From Lentzea fradiae (GTDB lineage Bacteria > Actinomycetota > Actinomycetes > Mycobacteriales > Pseudonocardiaceae), in the NCBI RefSeq assembly GCF_900100955.1, contig NZ_FNCC01000023.1:22162-86161 (forward strand): a stretch of 64,000 bases of DNA, in the 5' to 3' direction. The notes beneath the pieces were generated by a model, which saw only the letters and a list, made by a program, of their open reading frames with translations, was not told the origin of the DNA and ran no database searches. Below are positions 8,475 to 29,131 of the stretch, in pieces (position 1 is the first letter of the stretch; each line of letters begins with the position of its first letter). A program made the translations under genes and the position numbers.

Positions 8475-9227
8475 TCACGCAGTTCCGCGAAGCCCTCGCC
8501 GCACGACCTCCGCGACACTCCCCCACCGCTGCAAGGGGAAGAAGTGCCCGCCGGGGAAGACCTCGAGCGTGAAGCCCGCATCGGTGTGGACAGCCCATTC
8601 CCGGGCGTCGGCCACCCCGGTGATCGGGTCGTCGTCGCCGGTCAGGGCGGTGATCGGGCAGGAGAGCGGGGGCGCCTGCTCGCACCGGTACGTCTCGATC
8701 GCGCGGTAGTCGTTGCGCACCACCGGAAGCACCAGCGCGCGCAGGTCCGCGTCGCGGAGGCTGCCGGGCCTGACCCCGCCCAGGTGCTCCATCGTCTCGA
8801 CCAGGCCGTCATCGGTCAGGAGGTGGACGTCCCGGTCCCGGCGCAGGTGCGGTGCCACCCTGCCCGACACGAAGAGGTGAGCGACGGGGACCGAGGCCGC
8901 CCGCAGCCGCCTGGCCACCTCGAACGCCACCACCGCGCCCATGCTGTGCCCGAACAGCGACACCGGGCGGCCGTCCTCGACGTCCAGCGCGCCGGACACC
9001 AGTTCGGCCAGCACGCACAGGTCGTCGACCAGCCCGTCGCGCAGGCGGTCCAGGCGGCCCGGGTACTGCACCGCGGACAGCCGCACCTCACCGGCGAGCT
9101 CGGCGCCGAGCCTGCTGAACCACCCCGCCGAGCCACCGGCGTGCGGGAAGCACACCAGCCTCGGGGCGTCGTCCGGCGCTGGGTGGAAGGTCTTCAGCCA
9201 ACGGCCGCCCGTGGCGACGTTCGACAT
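8475..9227 (-). CDS. Type II thioesterase (editing), alpha/beta hydrolase
   Basis: This 250-aa protein matches stand-alone thioesterases of polyketide and peptide clusters. It opens with PRLVCFPHAGGSAGWF, has the nucleophile elbow SLFGHSMGA (Ser near residue 96), the acidic residue region TGDDDPITG and the catalytic His in PGGHFFPLQ. Such enzymes remove stalled or wrongly loaded acyl groups from carrier proteins. The ATG at 9227 follows AGAGGGAGAAC. It lies 52 bp behind the PKS stop and is probably the last gene of the AT-PKS-TE transcript. Because the PKS has no C-terminal thioesterase, a role in final release cannot be excluded. Confidence 0.92.
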   Translation of the reverse strand: MSNVATGGRWLKTFHPAPDDAPRLVCFPHAGGSAGWFSRLGAELAGEVRLSAVQYPGRLDRLRDGLVDDLCVLAELVSGALDVEDGRPVSLFGHSMGAVVAFEVARRLRAASVPVAHLFVSGRVAPHLRRDRDVHLLTDDGLVETMEHLGGVRPGSLRDADLRALVLPVVRNDYRAIETYRCEQAPPLSCPITALTGDDDPITGVADAREWAVHTDAGFTLEVFPGGHFFPLQRWGSVAEVVRRGLRGTA

Positions 9228-9279
9228 GTTCTCCCTCTTCCGGGTTCGTGGGGTGTGCGATCACACGCTGCGGGCGGCG

Positions 9280-22974
<13,695 letters not shown>

Positions 22975-23030
22975 TGCTTCTTCCGGTGTGGCGGTGAACG
23001 CGGGCAGGAGTGAGCGGGCGGCGGGTGGTC

Positions 23031-24008
23031 TCATCCGGCGGCAGCCGCCGGCACGAGCGCGGGATCGTCCTCTGTGGACCGGACCAGGGTGGTGAGAACG
23101 GCTCTCGCGGTGCACTCCACGAAGGTCCGGTGACCCTCCGCGCGCAACGTCCGGAGGGCGTCGAGGAAGCCGACAGGTCGCACGAGGTGGCTGGTCAGCA
23201 GCTCGCGGACGTCAGCGGGCCGCTCGACCCACCGCCCGAGCACGGGCGAGAGGAGCGGGAGGGACGGCGCTGCGCAGTCGATCGTGCCGACCACGGCGGA
23301 GAACCGTTCCGCCGCGTCGCGGAGCATCGCGTTGTGGAACGGGTAGGACACGTCGAGGCGGACGCTGTCGACGGACTCGGCCGCGGCGAGCTCGGCGAGG
23401 TCCAGCAACTGCCCGGCCGGGCCCGAGACGACCACCTGGTCGGCGCCGTTGTCGACGGCGAGAACGGTGCCGGCGCTCGACAGGCGTTCCAGCAGGCGGT
23501 CCGCACTTCGCCGGTCCGTGCGCAGGGCCACCATTCCCCCGCCCACCGGCGGACCGGCCGAGCGCAGGGCCTCGTCCCTGGCGACGACCAGGTGGACGCC
23601 CGTCTCCAGCGAGATGCTCCCGGCGGCGACGAGCGCCGCGAACTCCCCCAGGCTGTGCCCCACCAGTGCGGCTGGTGTGACGCCCCAGCAGCGGGTGTGG
23701 ATCTCGTGCAGGCACATCTCGGTCGCGAAGATCGCCAGGTGGAGCCTGCCCGGATCGGTGGCCGCGAGGCTGCGCAGCGTCGGAGCGGCCCGGTCGGTCA
23801 GCAGGTCGGCCACGGGCGGCCCGCCCGCGGCCGAGGAGGCGGCGGTGATCCGCTCCAGGACCGCCGGAAGACCGGCGAAGTCGTCCGTGAGCTCCCGGAG
23901 TCCTCCCGGGAGGTAACCGCCCTGTCCGGGGAAGAGCAAGACCGGAGCCGCCTGTCCCCCGGTCACCGGGTCCTGCCCGCTGGTGCTGGTCGCTCGGCCG
24001 TTTCGCAT
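23031..24008 (-). CDS. Discrete acyl-CoA:ACP acyltransferase
   Basis: The protein is about 325 aa of FabD/PKS-AT type. It shows LLFPGQGGYLPGG near the N-terminus, the catalytic Ser in LVGHSLGEFAAL and the His-bearing motif SYPFHN. The latter is neither HAFH (malonyl) nor YASH (methylmalonyl), so specificity is open. The ATG at 24008 follows AGCGGGGAACGA. It stands directly ahead of the PKS, possibly with an ATGA overlap if the PKS starts at 23034. Since both PKS extension modules already contain AT domains, this enzyme more likely charges the free ACPs of the discrete ketosynthases, or edits starter loading as seen for some discrete AT proteins. Function is inferred. Confidence 0.85.
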   Translation of the reverse strand: MRNGRATSTSGQDPVTGGQAAPVLLFPGQGGYLPGGLRELTDDFAGLPAVLERITAASSAAGGPPVADLLTDRAAPTLRSLAATDPGRLHLAIFATEMCLHEIHTRCWGVTPAALVGHSLGEFAALVAAGSISLETGVHLVVARDEALRSAGPPVGGGMVALRTDRRSADRLLERLSSAGTVLAVDNGADQVVVSGPAGQLLDLAELAAAESVDSVRLDVSYPFHNAMLRDAAERFSAVVGTIDCAAPSLPLLSPVLGRWVERPADVRELLTSHLVRPVGFLDALRTLRAEGHRTFVECTARAVLTTLVRSTEDDPALVPAAAAG

Positions 24009-24407
24009 TCGTTCCCCGCTCTCGACTGGCACTCGATCGGTGCTCGCTCTGCGGAGACAGGCCCGGCCTGTCCCTCGCCTGCCCCACCGGAGTGCCGGCG
24101 GTGTCCGAGCAGGCCGTCACCCGAAGCCGGGTTTCGGAGGTCTGGACGCAGCCGCGGCGGCAGGGCCGTACCGCCAGTCAGGCTATGGACGGCCGCCAAT
24201 CGGACCAAGAAGGCGTTCCGCCTCACGGAACCCGTCGAGACCTGGTTTCCCGCTCGCGGGAGACCGCGCTCAGCGGCCATCTCGTCACCTCACCTCGTCG
24301 ACCACCGGTTTTTGCCGTCGTGACGAGGCTAAGTTCGTTTGCCGGGCTAATGACTGTGGAGTACCGCAGTCGTCGCCGTACTCCGCAGTGACCGTTCCGC
24401 AGGAAGC
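24009..24407. promoter_or_regulatory. Promoter region of the AT-PKS-TE arm
   Basis: 399 bp without a coding-like frame, between the IspH-like stop and the AT start. It contains GCTAATGAC at 24346-24354 followed by CTGTGGAGTACCGCAG (24353-24368), and two more CCGCAG half-sites at 24383 and 24397. The same GCTAATGAC and inverted repeat occur in the KSIII/LAL promoter region near 29007-29048. Confidence 0.5.
24353..24368. promoter_or_regulatory. Candidate LAL-regulator site, copy 1
   Basis: CTGTGGAGTACCGCAG is an imperfect inverted repeat (CTGTGG and CCGCAG arms). It shares 13 of 16 bases with the site at 29033-29048. Confidence 0.4.
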
Positions 24408-25391
24408 TCACACCGTCGTGCTCGGCACCGCGCACTCCAGCACCTCGGTGGGACCGAGGCCGCTGATGGCGCTGACGACCTCGTTCACCACGACCAGAGC
24501 CGCGGGCGAACCGGCCGTCAGTCCGATGGTGCGGGCACCGCGGATCCAGTCGGGCAGGATGCCGTCCGCGCTGTCGACCAGGTGCGCCGGAGTGCCCCGC
24601 CGCCGGACGAGCTCGACCAGCCGGGCCGACGCCGGCGAGGTCACCCGGTCCACGACGAGGAGCAGATCCGCGTCCTCGATGACGGTGCGCAGGAACCTCC
24701 GGCGGCTCGCGCCAGCGCCGCAGGGCTTGTCCCCGTGCACCACGGCCGCGTCGTGTCGCGGTGACGGCGCGGTTCCGGTCGTCTCCTGACACATGCTGCT
24801 GTCCACGACGACCAGACCGCGCCGCAAAGCCTCGCCACGCGCGTAAGCCGGCAGACCGTTCACCGCGAACACGACGGTCGCACCGCGCGGTACCGCGTCG
24901 AACCCGTCCACGACGAACGCGCCGCGCTGAGCGAGCTCGTCCACGAGACAGGTCTCCTGTCCTGCCACCCCGTGCACGTACACCGCGTCCGACACGCACT
25001 GCGTGATCTCGTCCGCGCGCCTGGTCCCCGCCGGGCACGGGCGCGGCGCGGCGAGCAGCACGGTGCGGGGGCCCATGACAGACGCCCACTCCATGACGCT
25101 TTGCCGCACCGCTTCCCACACGTCGCGCGAGGCACCCGCGAACAGCTCGGTCCCCTCGCAGCCCGCCACCGGAACACTGAACACCACGACCGGACCCGCG
25201 CGCACCTCCATCCGGCTCCGCACGACCACCGGCACGCCTCGGCGGCTCAGTGATCCGCGCAGCAGCGCTCCGGCACCGCACCAGACGACGCGATCCGCGT
25301 CCCGCAGCTCGGCACTCAGCACAGCGTGGCCCGGCGGCGCGTCTCCCGCGTCCGCCGTCGACGAATCCGGCATCGTCGCTCCGGCTGTCAT
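24408..25391 (-). CDS. IspH/LytB-like iron-sulfur protein, divergent and lacking the central domain
   Basis: A 327-aa protein with an N-terminal extension of about 100 residues, then an IspH-like core. Recognisable blocks are VLLAAPRPCPAGTRRADEI (IspH: APRGFCAG), VDELAQRGAFVV, VPRGATVVFAVNG, and near the end RGARTIGLTAGSPA. Three Cys match the iron-sulfur ligands: C119, C201 and C224. C119-C201 spacing (82) fits E. coli IspH (84), but C201-C224 is 23 instead of about 101, so the middle domain is gone. The HMBPP-binding His are also lost (FSAHG became FAVNG) and the SSNS diphosphate motif became SPAS. It is therefore probably not an isoprenoid enzyme but a repurposed reductase of the cluster. 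Start ATG 25391 follows AGAGGACGG. Confidence 0.72.
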   Translation of the reverse strand: MTAGATMPDSSTADAGDAPPGHAVLSAELRDADRVVWCGAGALLRGSLSRRGVPVVVRSRMEVRAGPVVVFSVPVAGCEGTELFAGASRDVWEAVRQSVMEWASVMGPRTVLLAAPRPCPAGTRRADEITQCVSDAVYVHGVAGQETCLVDELAQRGAFVVDGFDAVPRGATVVFAVNGLPAYARGEALRRGLVVVDSSMCQETTGTAPSPRHDAAVVHGDKPCGAGASRRRFLRTVIEDADLLLVVDRVTSPASARLVELVRRRGTPAHLVDSADGILPDWIRGARTIGLTAGSPAALVVVNEVVSAISGLGPTEVLECAVPSTTV

Positions 25392-25457
25392 CGCATCCGT
25401 CCTCTGTGGAGCGTCGGTCCACTGCACGCAGGTGCCCGTGGACGAGTCAGCCGCATG

Positions 25458-25721
25458 TCAGGCGGTCGGCAGCCTGCTGTCGATGAGCTCCGCGGCACCG
25501 GCCACGGACTGCTCCGGGGTGAACTCCTGCTCGTCCACCTCCACCCCGAACTCCTTCTGCGCCACCATCGCCAGCTCCACCAACGCCAACGAGTCGAACT
25601 CCAGCTCCTCGAACGTCACACCACCCGCCACCCGATCAGCAGGCGCACCGAAATGCGACACCAGCAACTCCGCCAACCGATCCACAGTCACACCAGCACC
25701 CACGACCACATCTCCCACCAC
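25458..25721 (-). CDS. Discrete acyl carrier protein, copy 1
   Basis: This small acidic protein of about 87 aa carries the phosphopantetheine site in EFDSLALVEL (Ser44). It sits between the MaoC gene and the IspH-like gene. The GTG at 25721 is the first in-frame start; nearby GTG codons are possible because GTGGTGGGAG is itself purine-rich. Residues 1 to about 76 are identical to the ACP encoded at 27558-27821, and 230 bp of DNA are identical. It presumably carries intermediates of the discrete ketosynthases. Two identical ACPs could raise carrier capacity or serve different partners through the divergent C-terminal residues. Confidence 0.9.
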   Translation of the reverse strand: MVGDVVVGAGVTVDRLAELLVSHFGAPADRVAGGVTFEELEFDSLALVELAMVAQKEFGVEVDEQEFTPEQSVAGAAELIDSRLPTA

Positions 25722-25724
25722 TCG
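25495..25724. repeat. Direct repeat, left copy (ACP gene core)
   Basis: This segment is identical, base for base, to 27595-27824, exactly 2100 bp away and in the same orientation. It covers most of the ACP coding sequence. Such identity at synonymous positions implies a very recent duplication or ongoing gene conversion. Confidence 0.95.
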
Positions 25725-25792
25725 ATCGAACCGGCGAAACCCGGCCGGAGGTCTCCCGCCGGGCGGCCGTCACCTGAGGAACTGGTTGCACG

Positions 25793-26326
25793 CTAGGCAG
25801 TTCGGCGAGGCCCCGCCCTGTGGAACTCCACAGGTTCCGGCTCGGGCACCGGAGGCCGCTGTTCCCCGCCCTGGTACAGCATCAGAACGTCCACGGTGTA
25901 CGCGGGCCGGGCCTTGCCCTCGACCTCGGCCACGACCGACAGGACGACTTCCGTGAACCCCCGCACGCGCGCCCTGGCCGAGGAGAGGGTCGCGGTGGCA
26001 CGGACGCGCCCGCCCGCCGGCACCGGCGTGGTGAACCGCAGCCGGTCGACGCCCTTGTTGATCACCGCGGACGCCTGCTCGACGCGGAAGATGTCGTCGA
26101 GCATGGGGATGAGCAATGACAGCGTCAGGAACCCGTGTGCGACGGGGCCGCCGAACGGCCCGTCTTCGGCGGCGCTTCCCGCCTGGTGGATCCACTGGTG
26201 GTCACCCGTGACCTCGGCGAATCCGTCCACTGTGGACTGACCGACGGTGACCCAGCCGCTGGTTCCCAGCTCCTCGCCGACCGCGTCCACCAGGGCGGCG
26301 GGTGAGGCGAACACCCTGACCGTCAC
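25793..26326 (-). CDS. MaoC-like (R)-hydratase/dehydratase
   Basis: This 177-aa hot-dog-fold protein has the hydratase motif FAEVTGDHQWIH (Asp and His catalytic), followed by GPFGGPVAHGFLTLSLL. MaoC-type enzymes interconvert (3R)-hydroxyacyl and trans-2-enoyl thioesters. The GTG at 26326 overlaps the stop of the upstream ketosynthase (GTGA), so translation is coupled. Located with KS and ACP genes, it is the obvious dehydratase for a discrete elongation cycle. No free ketoreductase gene is in the cluster; the SDR fused to the PKS could supply that step (inference). An inverted repeat resembling the candidate LAL site lies in its 3' end. Confidence 0.88.
   Translation of the reverse strand: MTVRVFASPAALVDAVGEELGTSGWVTVGQSTVDGFAEVTGDHQWIHQAGSAAEDGPFGGPVAHGFLTLSLLIPMLDDIFRVEQASAVINKGVDRLRFTTPVPAGGRVRATATLSSARARVRGFTEVVLSVVAEVEGKARPAYTVDVLMLYQGGEQRPPVPEPEPVEFHRAGPRRTA
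25818..25833. promoter_or_regulatory. Candidate LAL-regulator site, copy 2 (inside MaoC 3' end)
   Basis: CTGTGGAACTCCACAG has perfect 7-bp arms around a 2-bp centre and matches the site at 29033-29048 in 15 of 16 bases. It lies inside coding DNA, about 97 bp upstream of the ACP start at 25721. Confidence 0.35.
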
Positions 26327-27558
26327 GACCGCGTCACCACCAGGACGGCGTTCTGACCGCCGAATCCGAACGAGTTGCTGACCGCGGCGCGCAACCGGCC
26401 CGGGCGGGGCTCCTTCGCGACCACGTCCACCTCCACCTCGGGGTCGAGCGAGTCGAGGTTGGCCGTCGGCGGCACGACGTCGTCCCGCAACGCGAGCAGG
26501 GTGCACACGGCCTCGATCGCTCCGGCGGCGCCCAGGGCGTGACCCGTGACGCCCTTGGTCGAGGTCACCGCGACGCCGTCGCCGAACACGCCCCGGACCA
26601 GCCGGGCCTCGGTGACGTCGTTCAGCTTGGTCGAGGTCCCGTGCGCGTTGACGTGGTCCACGTCGTGGGCGGACAGCCCGGCGTCTTCCAAGGCAGAGCG
26701 CACCGCTCGTTCCGCCGCGGCGCCGGACGGGTCCGGCGTGGTGGCGTGGTGGGCGTCCGCGGACGCGCCGTACCCGCTGATCAGGCCGTGGACACGCGCA
26801 CCTCGCACACGTGCGTCGTGGTTGCGCTCCAGCACGAGCACGGCGGCTCCCTCGCCCGCGACGAAGCCGTCGCGGGCGGTGTCGAACGGCCGTGACGCCG
26901 CCCGCGGGTCCGAGGTGCGGCGGGACAGCGCGCCCATCCTCGTGAACCCGGCGATCATCGTGCGCGTGATCGGTGCGTCCACGCCACCGGTGATCACGAC
27001 ATCGCACCGGCCACCGCGGAGCAGCTCACGCGCGGTGCCGATGGCGGTGGCGCCCGAGGCGCACGCGGTGGCGGTCACCAGGTTCGGGCCGCTCGCACCA
27101 CATTCCATGGCGAGGTAGCCCGCGACCATGTTCGGTGCGGACATCGGCACGAGGAGCGGCGAGACCGCGCCGACACCGGAGGAGTCGAGCTCCCGTTGCT
27201 GCGCCTCGTAGGTCTGCACACCGCCGAGCGCGGTGCCGATCACGACGCCCACCCTCGCACCGTCCCAGGTGGACGGATCGAGACCCGAGTCGCGCAGCGC
27301 TTCCCTCAGAGCGACGACGGCGAGCTGGGACGACCGGTCGAGCCGCCAGGCCGCTCTCCTGCCCAGTTCCCGATCGGGGTCGAACCCGGGCACCCGGCAG
27401 GAGAAGTCGACGGGCATGCCCTCGAGCGCCGGGTCCGGAGCCGCCGTGGGTTCCCCGGAGAGAACCCGCCGCCACACCTCGTCCACCCCGATACCCGCGG
27501 GGGTGACCAGGCCGAGTCCGGTCACCGCCACCCCGAACCCCGGCATCGCCTGCGGCAT
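26323..27558 (-). CDS. FabF-type beta-ketoacyl-ACP synthase, discrete KS 1
   Basis: This 411-aa KAS II enzyme has the active-site Cys in TATACASGATA (C166), the first His in VNAHGTSTKLND and the Lys/His pair in STKGVTGHALGAAGA, so it should be condensation-competent. The C-terminal FGFGGQNAVL is typical. The ATG at 27558 overlaps the stop of the upstream ACP gene (TGATG), and its own stop overlaps the MaoC start, giving a tightly coupled ACP-KS-MaoC cassette. In type II PKS systems a second, Cys-less subunit (chain-length factor) normally accompanies such a KS; none is present. It probably works as a homodimer on the free ACPs. Confidence 0.93.
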   Translation of the reverse strand: MPQAMPGFGVAVTGLGLVTPAGIGVDEVWRRVLSGEPTAAPDPALEGMPVDFSCRVPGFDPDRELGRRAAWRLDRSSQLAVVALREALRDSGLDPSTWDGARVGVVIGTALGGVQTYEAQQRELDSSGVGAVSPLLVPMSAPNMVAGYLAMECGASGPNLVTATACASGATAIGTARELLRGGRCDVVITGGVDAPITRTMIAGFTRMGALSRRTSDPRAASRPFDTARDGFVAGEGAAVLVLERNHDARVRGARVHGLISGYGASADAHHATTPDPSGAAAERAVRSALEDAGLSAHDVDHVNAHGTSTKLNDVTEARLVRGVFGDGVAVTSTKGVTGHALGAAGAIEAVCTLLALRDDVVPPTANLDSLDPEVEVDVVAKEPRPGRLRAAVSNSFGFGGQNAVLVVTRS

Positions 27559-27821
27559 CAGCTCGCCGCCCGCCTGCTGTCGATGAGCCGCGCCGCACCG
27601 GCCACGGACTGCTCCGGGGTGAACTCCTGCTCGTCCACCTCCACCCCGAACTCCTTCTGCGCCACCATCGCCAGCTCCACCAACGCCAACGAGTCGAACT
27701 CCAGCTCCTCGAACGTCACACCACCCGCCACCCGATCAGCAGGCGCACCGAAATGCGACACCAGCAACTCCGCCAACCGATCCACAGTCACACCAGCACC
27801 CACGACCACATCTCCCACCAC
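27558..27821 (-). CDS. Discrete acyl carrier protein, copy 2
   Basis: An 87-aa ACP nearly identical to the one at 25458-25721, with the attachment Ser44 in EFDSLALVEL. Only the last few residues differ (AARLIDSRRAAS against AAELIDSRLPTA). I use the GTG at 27821, homologous to the start of copy 1; an in-frame ATG at 27899 would place 26 extra residues inside the end of the KSIII gene and has no support. Its stop overlaps the KS start by one base (TGATG). It is the likely partner of that KS and of the FabH-type enzyme upstream. Confidence 0.9.
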   Translation of the reverse strand: MVGDVVVGAGVTVDRLAELLVSHFGAPADRVAGGVTFEELEFDSLALVELAMVAQKEFGVEVDEQEFTPEQSVAGAARLIDSRRAAS

Positions 27822-27824
27822 TCG
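27595..27824. repeat. Direct repeat, right copy (ACP gene core)
   Basis: Identical to 25495-25724. The two copies flank the MaoC and KS genes and could recombine to delete that 2.1-kb segment. Confidence 0.95.
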
Positions 27825-27853
27825 TTCGAATGTCCTGCCATCGACACACCCGG

Positions 27854-28867
27854 TCAGCCCAGGTCGAGCTCCGGCCACGTCAGCACCGTCGAGCCCCACC
27901 CGAGGCCGGCGCCGAACGACGTGACGAGGACGCGGTGCCCGGGCTCGATGTCACCGGCGGCCGCGGCGTCCGCGAGGACCAGCGGGATGGAGGCGGCCAC
28001 GGTGTTGCCGACGCGGTCGACGTTCAGGACGAACCGCTCCTGCGGGACCGCCAGGTCGCGGGCCACGGCGGAGATGATGCGGGCGTTCGCCTGGTGGCAG
28101 GCGAACCTGTCCACGTCCTCGACGCGCCACCCGGCCCGGTCGAGCACCTTCACGGCCGACTCGCTCATCCTCGTCACGGCGTTGCGGAACACCGGCTGGC
28201 CGTCCATCCGGAAGTGGACGTCGGCCGGGTCGAGCGGCTCCCCCGACCCGCGTTGCTCGGAACCTCCGGCGGGCACGATCAGCAGGTCCGCGTTGGAACC
28301 GTCCGCGCCCAGGTCGAACGGTCCGAGGGCACCCGGTTCGTCCGGTGTTCCCGCGCGCAGCACGACGGCACCGGCGCCATCGCCGAAGATCGCCAGCGTG
28401 GTGCGGTCCAGCGGGTTCAGCACCGTCGTGAACGTGTCCGCGCCGATCACCAGCACCCGCTCGGCGCTCCCGGCCGCGATGTGCCCCGCGGCCGTCGCCA
28501 GCGCGTACACGAAGCCGGCGCAGACGGCGTTGAGGTCGAAGGCGGCCACACCGGTGAGCCCGAGACGGTGAGCCACCTCGGGGGCCGTCGACGGGCAGGG
28601 GTGGTCGGGTGTGGTCGTGGCCACCACGACGAGGTCGACCTCGGAGCTGCCCGACGACTTCAGGGCGCGGGCGCCCGCCTCCACCGCCAGCACCGACGTC
28701 GACATGCCCCGGTCGATCACCCGGCGTTCCCGGATCCCGGTCCGCGTCCTGATCCACTCGTCCGACGTGTCGAGCTGCCGGGCGAGGTCCGCGTTCGTCA
28801 CCACCCTCGGGGGCAGCCAGGTACCGATTCCGCACAGCACCGCGGCGCGGCGATGATGCCCTGCCAT
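27854..28867 (-). CDS. FabH-type beta-ketoacyl-ACP synthase III
   Basis: This is a 337-aa KAS III. The triad is visible as Cys116 in LNAVCAGFVYA, His in ACHQANARI and Asn in DRVGNTVAAS. The ATG at 28867 follows GAGGAGACCT; the earlier Met at 28888 has no ribosome site. KAS III enzymes start a chain by joining an acyl-CoA to malonyl-ACP, or act as acyltransferases. Here it is the first gene of the leftward arm and precedes the ACP-KS-MaoC cassette. It may start an independent chain on the free ACPs or move the PKS product onto the discrete machinery. Substrate is unknown. Confidence 0.92.
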   Translation of the reverse strand: MAGHHRRAAVLCGIGTWLPPRVVTNADLARQLDTSDEWIRTRTGIRERRVIDRGMSTSVLAVEAGARALKSSGSSEVDLVVVATTTPDHPCPSTAPEVAHRLGLTGVAAFDLNAVCAGFVYALATAAGHIAAGSAERVLVIGADTFTTVLNPLDRTTLAIFGDGAGAVVLRAGTPDEPGALGPFDLGADGSNADLLIVPAGGSEQRGSGEPLDPADVHFRMDGQPVFRNAVTRMSESAVKVLDRAGWRVEDVDRFACHQANARIISAVARDLAVPQERFVLNVDRVGNTVAASIPLVLADAAAAGDIEPGHRVLVTSFGAGLGWGSTVLTWPELDLG

Positions 28868-29131
28868 AGGTCTCCTCAGTCCGTTCACAAGATCAGGCGG
28901 TTCATACGAGCGGAACGGCTCCGCTCCTCCGTTCGGGACAACCGGAACGGCGCTCGCCGGACGACGTGGCGCGCCGCCGATCTCGTCCCCGCACGACGCG
29001 GTCGAAGCTAATGACCACCGAGTTGTGCCGCCCTGTGGAACTCCGCAGCGACGTATCGGCCACCGAATCGTTCACAATCGGGACGCGCGGGTATCCGTGC
29101 TGGAAGCGAAAGGCCGCAACAGAACAAACAC
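28868..29131. promoter_or_regulatory. Divergent promoter region between KSIII and LAL regulator
   Basis: 264 bp. GCTAATGAC lies at 29007-29015 and CTGTGGAACTCCGCAG at 29033-29048, both also found in the AT-PKS promoter region. An inverted repeat, GAGCGGAACGGCTCCGCTC, lies near 28908-28926. Confidence 0.5.
29033..29048. promoter_or_regulatory. Candidate LAL-regulator site, copy 3
   Basis: CTGTGGAACTCCGCAG, arms CTGTGGA and TCCGCAG, lies 84 bp upstream of the LAL start. It would control the regulator itself and the divergent KSIII operon. Confidence 0.45.
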
